A DNA stretch of 64,000 nucleotides from Cichorium intybus (GCA_023525715.1 CM042013.1:82023994-82087993); one strand, 5' to 3'; positions 34,477-47,926 are shown, numbered from the stretch's first letter. The notes: generated from the sequence alone by a model not told the origin. Numbers and translations: made by a program.

Positions 34477-34488
34477 GCTCTGATACCA
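34477..34488 (-). promoter_or_regulatory. Primer binding site of G2
   Basis: Perfect TGGTATCAGAGC on the minus strand, three bases inside the LTR at 34492. Confidence 0.9.
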
Positions 34489-34491
34489 ACT

Positions 34492-37138
34492 TGTAACACC
34501 CGGCTTTTAAAACAAAAACACCCCTGAAAATTTTTTATTTATAATAAAGGTTTCATTACATAAAACCATAACAAAAGGGGTATATTTTAATAAAACCGGA
34601 TACAAGTGTATCAAGGAGAGTATAAAATACCAAATCTCCTTTAAAGCTGGGCTGCTACTGACAGTATCTATGAGTCTCACTTCATAGTCACGGACTCTAT
34701 CTTTTCCCCTATCAGGATCATGCTAACCTGCAGGGACATTTAACAAATATCGTGAGCTATAAAGCTCAGTGAGTAATCAAATATGCAAATAACACACATT
34801 AGAAATACATTCATATATAGATCACTATATACGACATTTATCTTTCTAATCATCTTTTCAAATCAAATTCCATTTCATAGTCTCTTCCGACTAACAGTAT
34901 GTATCTGTTCGGATATCGAATCCAAAGCACTAGCCTTACCGGCTAATCATATATCTCTTAAGATTTCGCATCCTACTTCATAGCCTTACAGGCTGGAACG
35001 TATACCATGTGATTATCAAATCACTTTATCACATCTAATCTGTTATTTGCATACCGATCATATCAATCTTGTCTGCCATCAAGGCCATATGTATATAAAA
35101 GAGAATAAACATTCAAATTCTCCATTATCGTTTCTGTCCCCTGTTTCTTAGTCATATCAGACTGTATCATGTTTCTGGACTATATAAGTCGCATCGTTTG
35201 TCATGGCTATACAAGCCGTACCAAAGCATTTTCAGCGTATAAATCATAGCCCGCAGGCCGCACCAGTTTGGGTTCAACAACCCGGAATCATAGCCATAAG
35301 GCTGCACCATTTCCATCTAATAATGTCATAGCCATATAGGCCGCACCGGTTGGATATAACATCCAATATCATAGTCACAAGTGGCCGCACCATCTATCAA
35401 CAGTCTATTTCACAATCAATTATGGCTCACGGGTTTACCCGCTATTGCCTAGACTCACGGCTCCGTTCTTGTCATTGCAATGACTCACGACTTATCCGGT
35501 ATTGCCTTATTTAAGTGGACTCACAGCTCCGTTTTTGTCATCGCAATGACTCACGGCTTATCTGGTATTGTCGCATTACTGACTCACAGCTCCGTTCTTG
35601 TCTATAACAGACTCACGGCTTATCTGGTATTGTCATATCATAGATTATATATATGTATTGACTCACAGCTCCGTTCTTGTCTTTCTCAGACTCACGGCTT
35701 ATCTGGTATTGTCTTTTACATATATCTTTGCACTTGTCATTTTCGTCCCTCGAAGCCGTTTCAATCTGTAACAGTTCAATCATCATATATCATATATGAT
35801 ATCAGTGAGATTACTCACCTGGATACTAGCTGCATTTAAATCCCGGTTGTTTCTTGCCTTTGCGTGCACCACAACCATTTTGTCCCATACCTATATATTC
35901 ATTTATATACCAAATGATAATAGGTTAATAATCATTTCAGTTGACTCTAATACATAAGAGTCCAATATTATGCAACTATAAACCATCCCTAGATGATAAA
36001 CTTTCCATTTACCATCTTTTCATGAGTTTTACTATTCACCGAGGCATTCGTATTGCTCTATAGTGCCCCCGAGGAGTCGAAAACTCAATTTAATATTTTT
36101 CCCATACTTTTCAAACCATTTGGGATTTATGGTTCAAGTTTGAGGTAAATCGGACAAGCCAAACAAAAGTTAGCATTTTGGACTCCCTGTCTAGTGGGCG
36201 CACTACGCCAGGTATCAGGCGCACTGCGCCTGGGCGCACCCCGCCCTGATCCTGGGCGCACTACGCCCTGCGCCTGGGCAGTCTCCTGATCAGTCGCGAT
36301 TTGTGCACTGTAGCACGCAGTTTTGGCCTATTAAGTCCTTAATCCAGTTCTTAATCGTATGGGGTTTGTTTACTGACTAAAACCCTTTAATAATACAAGG
36401 TTTTAATACAAAGAAACAACCTCAATCAATCAAATACAAGAATTAGGGTTCTTAGTTCCAAAACCCCAAAACTTCAAATTCATCACAAATAGCAATCTAC
36501 TTCCATTTTCTTGAATTAAGTCCTTTTAGCATGACTTAATGGAAGTATTAAACCATTTAAACCACATAAACATAACTGAAATTTACAAATTTCAGTTTCT
36601 ATAAAACACATTAAGAACTTCTTCAAGAACTTGCCTAAAAAGGCAATTTACTTACCTTAATTGCTTGGAAATCACCCCTTCCAACAATTGTTCCAAGTTC
36701 TTGCTTCAATTCCATGATTTCCTGCAGAAATCGCACCATCAATGCTCCTCGCGTTGCTGCACAACGATCAGTCAAAGAAGAGAGTCAACTCTTCTATATA
36801 TACTTCCAATTTTTTGCAAATTTAGTCCCTAAGTTCATTTTATTGAACTTTGACCACAACAAACAAGTTTTATGACAATAAAACTCTCTTTTCTTATACT
36901 TTTGCCACAAGCAACAATATTTTTACCCAATTGGTTCCTCACATGGTCAAATGACCAAAATACCCTTTTGTGGTAAAACGACCAATTTCAGTTTTTATAA
37001 CATTTTAAGTCCAAAACTCAAAATATTATTTCAAACCAAATTCTTTTCTGTCCAAAAGACCAAATTACCCTTCTAAGGTAAAATGACCAATTTACCCTTT
37101 TTATTATATTTACATAAAAAGAGTGTCTTGGCGTTACA
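34492..37138 (-). mobile_element. G2 5' LTR (2,647 bp)
   Basis: Same length and layout as 28480-31126, with the palindromic array at 36195-36281 and the minisatellites at 35170-35720. Confidence 0.93.
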
Positions 37139-38546
37139 ATCAAATATAAGTATTATATTGGTGTAAACCCAAAAGATGAGTAACAAGTTACAAAGTTGCA
37201 TCAAAAGCCTAGTTTAAGTTACAAACTGTATATATATACAACAAGTACTTCAAGTTTTATACAAAAACCGGGACATTGAAAAGTTCAAACAACAACACAA
37301 CTTTATTCCATAGTCCAAGTCCATTCTAGCTAACCCTCCGTGATATGGTTTCCATGACCTGCACTACCAGAACCTAACACATACAAAAATAACAAATAAT
37401 TTATGAGCTTTAAAAGCTCGGTGAGTAATTAGAAATAACTTGTTTATATATATTCCTACTTCTCTTCAAGTTAATCTCAAATGGCTATCTCAGCCATTAT
37501 TGTATCATAACCAACACCACTTGGTAATTCATACTCAACCTTGATTTATTCAATCAATTCAATGTAGTATATTTAATCTGTAACAAACATCTTAACAAAA
37601 TATATAATTCATATAATGATAACTACTCACCTGATGTCGGGTCGGTGTATGATACTCCTGAACCTCGTGTACCGGGCTCCTGTCTAGCCTTGGCTGTAAT
37701 ATAACAGCCCGAGTCAATATTCAAAAGAAATCTCAATCATGCTCAACTCATAATAATCAAGAATTCAAAAGATAGAATGAGTTACAAACAAAAGATAATA
37801 ACACTATCTTAGTTGTAGCTTCCAATTCTACCATTCCGACTCATCCAACCGAAGAAATACAACACAAACACTCTTTACTAGCTAGGGTTTAAGATTAGAA
37901 CTCCATTACACACTCTAATCCAAATAAACTTACTCTAATTCATGCTAGTTGAAGGTGGTTCCTCAATACCACTTGGAACCATCTCAATTCAAAGAATTCA
38001 ACCATCAAATTGAAGCTAAAACAAGGGAGATTACCTTTTGAACCGCAAGATATCAAACCCTAACTTCAATTCTCGAATTACAAGCCTTAATTTCAACCTT
38101 GGAGGGTTTAGGGCAAGTTTCTAGGGTTTTAGAGGGAGTTTGGACGAGCTAATTTTGACCCAAAATGAAAGAAATCCGTTTTAAAGAAGCAATTCTGCGC
38201 GCGTCACACGCCCCGTGTAGGCTGACACGCCCCGTGTGAGACCCACTGCATGCTTCCTGAACAAATCCTACACGCCCCGTGCTGCATGCTTCCTGAACAA
38301 TTCCTACACTCCCCGTGTAGGCTCACACACCCCGTGTAGGTCTGAAAGGCTTACTGCATGCTTTCTTAAGGAATGTTACACGACCCGTGTGACCATACAC
38401 GACCCGTGTAGCATGCTTTGGTATATTTCAACTCCAAACTTTACTCAATTGGGTTTTTAACTATCCTAATTCATGTGGCAACTTATTTAATCTTAATTAC
38501 ACTAATATTAACACAAATCTCTAAAATTTAATAATACGGTATTACA
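37139..38546 (-). mobile_element. G1 LTR-M, right piece
   Basis: After the second ATCAA copy the central LTR resumes (ATATAAGTATTATATTGG) and ends ACGGTATTACA, followed by a polypurine tract (38547-38560). Sites left of about 38190 tend to match LTR-R, while the array structure and the right end match LTR-L. The CACGCCCCGTGT array is at 38205-38410. Confidence 0.92.
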
Positions 38547-38658
38547 AGTTCTTACCCCCTTCAAAAGATTCCGTCCTCGAAATCTCTTGAAACAAAAAGG
38601 GATACTTTGACCGCATCTCCTCCTCAGCTTCCCAAGTAACATCTGTACCTCTATGATG

Positions 38659-40975
38659 TCACCATTGCACTTTTATCACTCCAATCTCTTTGTTTCGTAA
38701 CTTCTTGACATTTTTATCCAGAATTCGTTCTGGTATCTCTTGGTATCTCAATGTCTCGTCTAATTGGACTCCGACCAAGGGTATTCGAGTGGATTTGTCA
38801 TGCAATGTTTTTCTGAGATGTGACACATGGAACACATTGTGGATACCCCTCAACTCATCTGGAAGCTCAAGCTTATACGCGACCGCTCCAATTCTCTCCA
38901 AGACTTGAAAGGGTCCGATGAATCGCGGGCTCAACTTACCTCTTTTGTCAAACCGGATTACTCCCTTCCATGGGGACACTTTTAGCATTACCATGTCCCC
39001 GACATGGAACTCTAAGGGCTTCCTCCTCTTATCTGCATATTGTTTTTGACGGTTTTGGGCTACTCGCATATGTTCGCGGATACTTTGTATCTTTTCTTCG
39101 GTTTCGGCTAAAATCTCTGGTCCCGCCAGTGGCTTCTCTCCAGTCTCTGTCCAACAAGTTGGCGTTCGACACGGTGCACCGTACAAAGCTTCAAAAGGTG
39201 CCATCTGTATACTGGAGTGATAAGTGTTATTATAGGCAAACTCTACTAAAGGCAGGTGATCTTCCCAGCTGCCCCCGAAATCAATTATACAAGCTCGGAG
39301 CATATCTTCTAATGTCTGTATCGTCCTTTCTGACTGTCCGTATGTCTGAGGATGATAAGCAGTACTTAGCAAAGCTCTAGTGCCAAAATGTTTCTGAAAA
39401 CTCTGCCAGAAATGTGAAGTGAAACGACTATCTCTATCTGAAACTATTGAAGTCGGCACTCCGTGTCGTCTCACCACTTCTCTAGTATAAATCTCAGCTA
39501 GCTTTGACACTTGATAATCTTCACGGATTGGAATGAAATGAGTGGACTTTGTCAACCTATCAACAATCTCCCATATTGAATCATATCCTCGTGGAGTCCG
39601 AGGCAACTTTGTGATGAAATCCATGGTGATCTCATCCCATTTCTTCATTGGTACTGGCAATGGTTGCACTGCTCCATAAGGCTTTTGATGATTAGCTTTT
39701 ACTTGAAGACATGTCAAGCAGTTCTCCACAAATCGTCCCACATCTCGCTTCATACCGGGCCACCAGTAATACGGCTTTAGATTATGATACATCCGTGTGC
39801 TACCAGGGTGAACCAAATATCTAGTACAGTTGGCATCTTCTAGCAATAACTGTCTCGCCTCGCCATGCCTCGGAACCCAAACTCGCCCTTGGAAAGTCTT
39901 GATTCCTTGTGCATTTTCCACAAGTTTCTCCACATAATTAATCATCCTCTCTTTCTTCAAATCATTAGCTTCGCCTTGGCATCTACGTATCACCTCCGGT
40001 AATCGACTCACAATCCCCATTCGAGCCGATACGACTCGAATAGGCGCCTCTTTGGGGCTTAATGCATCCGCCACCACGTTAGCTTTACTGGGATGGTAAA
40101 GTATTTCACAATCATAATCTTTTAGCAGATCCATCCATCGTCTTTGTCTCATATTTAACTCTTTTTGATTGAATAGGTATTTCAGGCTCTTGTGATATGT
40201 GTAAATCTGGAACCGTACGCCATAAAGATAGTGTCGCCACATCTTCAATGCAAAGATTATTGCCGCCAACTCTAAATCATGCACCGCATAAGCTTTCTCA
40301 TGCGGTTTTAGTTGTCGAGAGGCATAGGCAATTACACGCCCTCTCTGCATTAGCACGCATCCGAGACCACTGAGAGAGGCATCACCGTAAAGAACAAAAT
40401 CTTCCCCTCCTTGTGGTAGGGCCAACATCGGAGCTTTACACAAGCTATCTCGTAATTGTTCAAACGCTGACTGTTGCGCCTCAGTCCAATTGAACTTCTC
40501 CGCCTTCTTTGTCAATTTGGTTAGGGGTATAGCGATTCGGGAAAAGTTTTCAACGAATCGCCGATAGTAACCCGCTAACCCCAAGAAACTGCGAACCTCC
40601 ATCGGACTCTTTGGTGGCTCCCAACTCATTACAGCTTCGATCTTTGTCGGGTCTACCTTTATACCGTCTTCATTTATCACATGGCCGAGAAATTGAATTT
40701 GCCGTAACCAAAACTCACACTTCGAAAATTTTGCATATAACTTTTCCTTACGGAGAAGATCCAACATTTGTTGTAAATGGAATCTATGCTCGTCTCGACT
40801 TTTTGAGTAAATCAAAATGTCGTCGATAAATACAATTACGAATTTATTGAGAAAGGGACGACAAATTCGATTCATCAAATCCATAAAAGCAGCTGGAGCA
40901 TTAGTCAAACCAAATGGCATAACTAAAAACTCGTAATGGCCATACCTCGTACGAAAAGCCGTTTTCGGAATATCA
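38659..40975 (-). pseudogene. G1b pol, downstream part (RT palm to chromodomain start)
   Basis: The frame begins at the G3 insertion, inside RT just before KTAFRTRYGHYEF, and runs through FIDD, RNase H and integrase to the same UGA as body a (38661-38659). It is nearly identical to body a and otherwise open. Differences include Lys in place of body a Glu in the integrase linker and Pro for Arg in DALSPKEAP. It is severed from its upstream half by 8.66 kb of G3. Confidence 0.88.
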
Positions 40976-42229
40976 TGTAACACCCAGTTTCTTATCTCTG
41001 GATTACACCAATAATCACTCAAAATAACCACAAGGGTTTATGGTGTAATCAAAGTTAAGCAACAGAAGTACAAGTACATATCAAAAGAACAAGTATTTAA
41101 CAAACATGTCCCAAGAACTGGGTTACAAAAGACCGTTTACAAAACTATACAAAAGTGTATTATGGTCTACAACTAGTTCAAAAGTCAAGTCCCATGTCCA
41201 GATGAATCATCCCTCGGCAATCTTCTTACCTCTGTCACCTATAACACAACATATAACTATTTACATGAGCTAATTAAGCTCAGTGAGAAAAATTATCAAA
41301 GTTTAGAAATCAATCTAATAATTATCATAATTTCCACAATTCAAATTACTGATCTCTATTTCAATGACTATCTCAGTCATTTGGTGTACTCAATCAAGCT
41401 CAGCAATCACATTAACAAGAAATTCTCAATCTTGTTTATTTCATGTTAATTGGTTATCTCAACCAATTAAGATGTGCAATAAGTCAATTTAGTTATAATC
41501 AAACTATTTATATTGAATTATAACTACTCACCTGATGTCTGTTCAGTCAGTGGTCCACTCGTGCCTTGTGTATCTCTTTCCCTCCTCTGTGTATCTGCTC
41601 AAAACAACATCTCATGTCATACTTCAATATTCTCAAAACAATTTAAACACATCTAACTCATTAGATCAAAAATTTATAACTAACAAGATCACAATCTATG
41701 AACAACCTACACTATTTACTCATGACTCTCAATTTATGCGGTTTCTTACCAAATCAACCGTTAAAACTCCACAACAATCACATCAAAGACTTCATATAAC
41801 TTACAATAACAACCTACTAACAACACATGAGCTAATTTAGAGCATATTTTCGAGTTCAAGAATCTAGGGTTTAAGAATCTAGGGTTTAAAACCCTAAAAC
41901 CACAAATCACCAACTTCAAAGCTAGAATTTAGACTCTTATAAAGTTGCTACACTATTAATTGAACTCTAACTTCATCAATTTCGCAGGTGGTCCTCAAGA
42001 CCACCTAGAATCACTCCAACACAAGTATTCCATGGTTGAAACAAAGAAAAATTCAAGGAGGATTACCTTTTTAAGCTCCAAATACAATCCCTAGCTTCAA
42101 CTCGCAAATATAAAGGTTTAATCTCGACTTAAATGGGTAGAATTCGATTTCTAGGGTCTGAGAGGAGTTTTGGGTTGGAATAGCATCTTACCAAATGAAA
42201 GGAAATGTTGTAATTTAAAGTACCCTGCA

Positions 42230-42480
42230 CCCGTAACCCGACCCGGGCTGTCAGACCCGCCCCGGGTTTTGCTCGGACCCGACCCAGGCTGTGAAACCCG
42301 CCCCGGGTTTTGTTACGCAATTTCACGTTTTGATCTTAGGTGCAGCACGACCCGGCCTGACTAACCCGACCCGGGTTCCCTTCGAACACGACCCGGGCTC
42401 ATAAACACGACCCGGGTTGGCTTGTTTTCATTTTCCTTTCAAATTAACTCGACTCGTGTTACACAATTCGACCCGGTTTG
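42230..42480. repeat. CCCGACCCGGGCT array in G3 3' LTR
   Basis: About ten CCCGACCCGGG-type boxes, many centred on the CCCGGG palindrome, separated by 5-20 bp. The partner is at 49197-49447. Confidence 0.9.
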
Positions 42481-42527
42481 ACCTAAATGGTTTTTAAACG
42501 TCTAAACTCATGTTTTAACTCATCTAA

Positions 42528-42693
<166 letters not shown>

Positions 42694-42724
42694 CGTAACT
42701 CTACTAAAATTAAATATTAAGGTA

Positions 42725-43853
42725 TTACAAATTCTTACCCCCTTCAGAAGATTCCGTCATCGGAATCTCTTGAAACAGAAAGGGATACTTTGACCGCATC
42801 TCTTCTTCGCCTTCCCAAGTAACATCTGTTCCTCTATGATGTCGCCATTGTACTTTAACTATTGAAATCTCTTTATTTCGCAACTTCTTGATCTTTTTGT
42901 CTAAAATTTTCTCCGGTTGTTCTTGATATTGAAGTTTACGATCTAACTGAACTTCTTTCAAAGAAACTCGTGTCGACTCATCATGTAAGGTTTTACGAAG
43001 ATGTGAAATATGAAATACATTATGAATCCCGTGTAGTTCATCGAGAAGCTCGAGTTTATAAGCTACTGCTCCCACTCATTGAATTACACGGAAAGGCCCA
43101 ATAAACCGTGGGCTTAGCTTGCCACGTTTACCAAAACGAATAATTCCCTTCCAGGGAGACACTTTTAACATTACCATATCTACAATTTGAAACTCCAATG
43201 GTTTTCTTCGTTTATCTGCGTATTGTTTTTGACGCTGCTGAGCAACTCTCATATGCTCACGAATACTTTTAATATTTGCCTCAGTTTCTGTTATAATCTC
43301 GGGACCCGCTAGTGGCTTCTCTCCCGCTTCTGACCAACATGATGGTGTTCTACACATTGACCCATATAACGCTTCGAAGGGTGCCATTTGAATACTAGAA
43401 TGATATGAGTTGTTATATGTAAATTCGGCTAAAGGTAGATGATCGTCCCAACTACCTCCAAAATCAATCACCGAAGCTCTAAGCATATCTTCTAGCGTCT
43501 GTATAGTTCTTTCGGTTTGACCATCAGTCTGCGGATGATAAGCCGTACTCATTAAGGCTTTAGTTCCCAATTGTTTTTGAAAACTTTGCCAAAAATGAGA
43601 AGTAAAACGACTGTCGCGATCGGAGACTATAGAGGTAGGTACTCCGTGTCGTCTCATCACCTCCCTAACATAGATCTCTGCTAATTTGGACGCTTGGTAA
43701 TCTTCTCGTATGAGAATAAACTGTGCTGATTTAGTCAACCTATCAACAATTACCCATATTGAATCGAACCCTCGTGGAGTTCGGGGTAATTTGGTGAAAA
43801 AGTCCATAGAAATCTCATCCCACTTTTTCATCGGTACAGGTAGTGGTTGAACT
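42725..43853 (-). pseudogene. G3 integrase core and chromodomain
   Basis: The frame from 43831 (MKKWDEISMDFFTKLPRTPR) contains the catalytic D, D and E blocks including DGQTERT, then meets UGA at 43078-43076 and continues in the same frame through KILDKKIKKLRNKEIS to a complete chromodomain tail (RHHRGTDVTWEGEEEM) ending at 42725. The Arg codon CGA kept here is the one lost to UGA in G1. Confidence 0.85.
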
Positions 43854-44215
43854 TAGGGATGAGCTTTTTACCCGGAGAACCGGACCGGACCGGGAACCGA
43901 ACCGGAACCGGAACCGAATAGGAACCGGAACCGTGTATTCGGTTCGGTTTTCGGTTCTCCATTTCCCACAAAATCGGTTCTCGGTTCTTCGGTTCTCGGT
44001 CCGGTTCGGGCCGGGTCCGGAACCGAACACGTTTCTTAATAGCACACTACCTTGTATAACCGAACCGAACCGGAACCGGACCGAAACCGAACCGGTAGGA
44101 ACCGGAACCCGGGTATTCGGTTCGGTTCCCGGTTCTTCGTTTCCTATGAAATCGGTTCTCGGTTCTTCGGTTCTCGGTCCGGTTCGGTCCGGGTCCGGAC
44201 CGATTCTCATCCCTA
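43854..44215. mobile_element. hAT-type MITE in the G3 integrase (362 bp)
   Basis: Ends TAGGGATGAG and CTCATCCCTA are perfect 10-bp inverted repeats. GTTGAACT flanks both sides (43846-43853, 44216-44223), an 8-bp duplication typical of hAT transposition. The inside is two copies of a block rich in CCGGAACCGAACC and its complement, so the element folds on itself. It separates the integrase zinc domain from the catalytic core. Confidence 0.93.
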
Positions 44216-44223
44216 GTTGAACT

Positions 44224-46103
44224 AACCCGTATGGTCTCTGATGATTTGCCTTGACTTGTAAACAAGTCAGACACTTCTCCACATATCTCCCAACATCACG
44301 TTTCATTCCCGGCCACCAGTAAAACGACTTTAAACTTCTATACATCTTCGTACTACCTGGATGGATTGAATACCGTGTACAATGGCCATCTTCAAGTAGC
44401 AGCTGTCTCGTTTCTCCGTGTTTTAGGACCCACACTCGTCCTTGAAAAGTCTTCACTCCTTGTGCATTTTCAACCAGTTTATCTACATAGCCAACCATTC
44501 TCTCACTCTTCATGTAATTGGCTTCTCTCTGAGCACGTTGAATCATTTCTTGCAATTTACTAACCACTCCCATTCGAGCTGAAACGACTCGAATAGGTGG
44601 TTCTTTTCGGCTTAACGCATCTGCCACTATATTTGCTTTACCAGGATGGTAAAGTATTTCACACTCATAATCTTTCAAAAGATCCATCCATCTTCGTTGT
44701 CTCATATTCAGCTCTTTTTGATCAAACAGATATTTTAAACTCTTATGATCTGAATATATCTGGAACTTCACACCATAAAGGTAATGTCACCAGATTTTTA
44801 GTGCAAAAACAATGGCGGCTAACTCCAAATCGTGTACGGGATAAGTTTGCTCATGAGGCTTCAGCTGTCGAGACAAATACGCAATTACTCGCCCCCTTTG
44901 CATTAATACACATCCAAGACCGATTTGTGAAGCATCGGTAAAAAGGACAAAGTCTTCCACACCTTGAGGTAAAGCTAACACCGGAGCTTCGCATAACGCC
45001 TGTCTCAGTTTTTCAAAAGCTTCTTGTTGTGCTTCAGCCCAGATAAACTTCTCTGTCTTTCTGGTCAGCTTTGTTAAGGGCAAGGCAATACTCGAAAATT
45101 TCTCAATAAATCGTTGGTAATAGCCAGCTAGTCCCAAAAAGCTCCGAACCTCAGTCGGATTTTTGGGTGGTGCCCAATTCATCACTGCTTCTATCTTGGC
45201 AGGGTCCACTTTAACTCCTTCTCTGTTTATCACATGACCAAGAAACTGGATCTCTTGTATCCAAAACTCGCACTTCGACAATTTTGCATACAATTTTTTT
45301 TTACGAAGAAGGTTTAAAACTAACTGTAAATGTTGCTTATGCCCCTCCCGGCTCTTGGAATAAATTAAGATATCATCAATAAACACTATTACGAACTTGT
45401 CTAAGAATGGATGACAAGCTCGATTCATCAGATCCATAAAAGCCGTCGGGGCATTCGTCAAACCGAACGGCATTACTAAAAACTCATAATGACCGTATCG
45501 GGTGCGAAATGCTGTCTTCGGGACGTCAGATTCTCTTACTCTTAGCTGATTATATCCCGATCTCAAATCAATCTTCGAAAAATACACCGCTCCCTCCAAT
45601 TGATCGAACAAATCGTCTATTCTCGGTAGGGGATAACGATTTTTCACAGTAATTTTGTTTAACTCGCGATAGTCTATGCACATACGCATAGAACCATCCT
45701 TCTTTCGAACAAACAGTATCGGCGCACCCCATGGAGACGAGCTCGGACGAATAAAACCGCGATCCAAAAGTTCTTGTAGTTGTTTCTTTAATTCCTCCAT
45801 CTCGGACGGCGCCAATCGATAGGGTGCTCGAGCTATCGGTTTCGCTCCAGGAACTAAATCGATAACAAACTCCAATTGACGATTTGGTGGTAAGCCCGGA
45901 AGATCGTCAGGAAAAACATCTGCAAAATCTCTCACTATCTCAACATCCTTCACAGTGGGACGTTCGGTTTGAATTGGGGCAACATGTGCCATAAACAAAA
46001 GAGCACCTCTTTCGGTATACCTTCGCGCTCTCGCGAAAGATACTATTGGAATATGTTGAAAACGACGTTCACCTCGTATTAACATCTGAGACCCGCTCGG
46101 AGT
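44224..46103 (-). pseudogene. G3 RT, RNase H and integrase zinc domain
   Basis: The frame 46085-44787 covers the protease-RT linker and RT (VIVFIDDILIYSK, GLAGYYQRF) and enters RNase H, where UGA at 44789-44787 replaces an Arg codon before HYLYGVKFQIYSDHK. The frame resumes to the HHCC domain (HPGSTKMYRSLKSFYWWPGM, CLTC) and runs into the MITE. G1 has Arg at the UGA site. Confidence 0.85.
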
Positions 46104-47716
46104 TCACACAGAAATAATCTTTCCGTGACAATCCATATTTGCTCTATTATTATCTAACCAGTCCATTCCAACTATTACATCAAACGCACGAGTATTCATC
46201 GGCTTCAAATCAATAAGGAAAGAAATCCCATTGATTTCAAGCCGACAATTTGTATACTGAGTATTCACTATAACATCTCTCCCGTCAGCAATATCAACTA
46301 TCAGGCTCTCACTCATTTTAGACACCGGTACATTAATTCGAGACGCGAAAGGTACAGATATGAAAGAAATCGATGCACCAGAATCAAACACCATACGGGC
46401 TTGAAGAGAATTTAGGCTAAAGATACCTGTAATCACATCCGGTCGCTCTCTAGCCTCCTCCACGATCATCTGAAAAGCTCGAGTTCTAACGTTCCCACCA
46501 CCTCTATCTCGTCTATCGCCTCGATTATCACCTCGCCCCGCCCTCGGAGTCTCGCGACGGGAATCGGTTCTCGGCTTTGGGCAATCCGGGCGAATATGAC
46601 CACTTTCCCCACAATTGAAACACATACGATTTTTCTCCAAACAATCTCGAGCCATATGCCCTGTCTTCCCGCACTGATAACACATAAGAGACGGGGTGCT
46701 CGTATCACAATTTCCAGCATGTTTTCGACGGCATTTTTCACACCACTTGCTCTCAGTCTTTCTTGGATCACCTCGATATTGATAACTCGGAACTGGCTGC
46801 TTTTGAGAACTACCCTCGGGTCTTCCTTCCCATTTCCTCTTCTGGCCTCCGCTTCCTTGGTCCCCCTTCCTTTCACTATCTTGCCTCCGCAATTCTTTTT
46901 CTCGAGATTTAGCTGCCTCAACAATCTGCTGATAAGTTGTAAAACTGGAACTCTGTAAAAACTCTCGTATCTGGGTCCTCAGTCCCCACAGATACCTGTC
47001 AATCTTCCTTTCTTCAGTATCCACCTGATGAGCAGCAAATCTGGCTTTTTCATTGAACTCTGTCGTATACTCCTGTACCGACCGCGTTCCCTGCTGCAAT
47101 CTCAGAAAATCTTCTTCCAAACTTTTCATCGCAGTATTTGAACAATATTCCTTCATAAACTTCATTTTGAACTCCTCCCACGTCGGTTCTGGTTCCAATC
47201 CTTTCTCTATATCAAGGTTTATGTTCTCCCACCAGAATTGAGCATCTTTATGTAAACAATTTGTGGCATACTCAACTTTATCTTTTTCCGCACACTTGCT
47301 CGTACGAAAAACTTTCTCGATATGTGTCAGCCAATTTCGTGCAACAACAGGATCATCAGTACCGAAGAAATCATTCGGTTTGCATTTGCGAAACGTCTCA
47401 TAACTTCAACCTTTTGGTTCGCCTGACCCTCCAACTTCAGTATGTATAATAACCGGCTCTCTCTGTCCCTCCCCAACCACAGGTGTGATAGGAGGTCGAT
47501 CTCGATCATCTCTATTCGTCACCTCCGTCTGAGGTCTCATTAAGGTAGGCAATAAGCTTTTAACTGCTTTTGCTACCTCTGCAGCAATCAACTCTTGCAA
47601 AGATGATGTTAACTCAGGCGGCCTCTCGCCTTTAGACTGGCGCCCTAGTCTTGGATCTTGTGATCCCGAATGCTCATCTCGGTGATCACCCCCTCTTTCT
47701 CCTTTCCAGAACTCAT
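46104..47716 (-). pseudogene. G3 gag, CCHC knuckles and protease
   Basis: The start MSSGKEK at 47716 is followed by a frameshift near 47700. A UGA at 47408-47406 interrupts before the gag domain. The frame 47198-46104 then holds the gag domain, CX2C-type knuckles (CYQCGKTGHMARDC and CFNCGESGHIRPDC) and the protease site VFDSGAS, ending at UGA 46106-46104 in the protease-RT linker. At the position of the G1 amber codon this element has TGG (KRKWEG). Confidence 0.85.
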
Positions 47717-47926
47717 AATGAGGCTGAAAAGAAATTTAACTCGTTATAATCTCATTTATCTCAATACTCTTCTTCACATCACATATCTCCTCAAAATTCT
47801 CGGAATAATACACATACTCACAATGTATGCTTAAGGGAATAATTGCATAGGGACAATATGGGACCTCTCTCTTTATTAGTTTGAGTTTAGAGTTTACTCT
47901 TTAAAGTCTAATTCACTCAAACCCTT

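Larger units (their letters stand above)
28480..37138 (-). mobile_element. Gypsy element G2, complete LTR pair, degenerate short body (8,659 bp)
   Basis: Two LTRs of exactly 2,647 bp (28480-31126, 34492-37138) surround 3,365 bp. ATCAA flanks both ends (28475-28479, 37139-37143). PBS at 34477-34488 and a polypurine tract at 31127-31140 fit minus orientation. The LTRs differ by roughly 17 bases by my eye count, so insertion is recent. The body retains only broken pieces of gag, protease, RT, RNase H and the integrase zinc domain, so G2 must have moved using proteins from another element. Confidence 0.93.

Noticed and set aside
43843..44220. 125-codon frame rich in Arg, Pro, Gly and Thr inside G3
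   Set aside because: It is produced by the CCGGAACCGAACC repeats of the hAT MITE.
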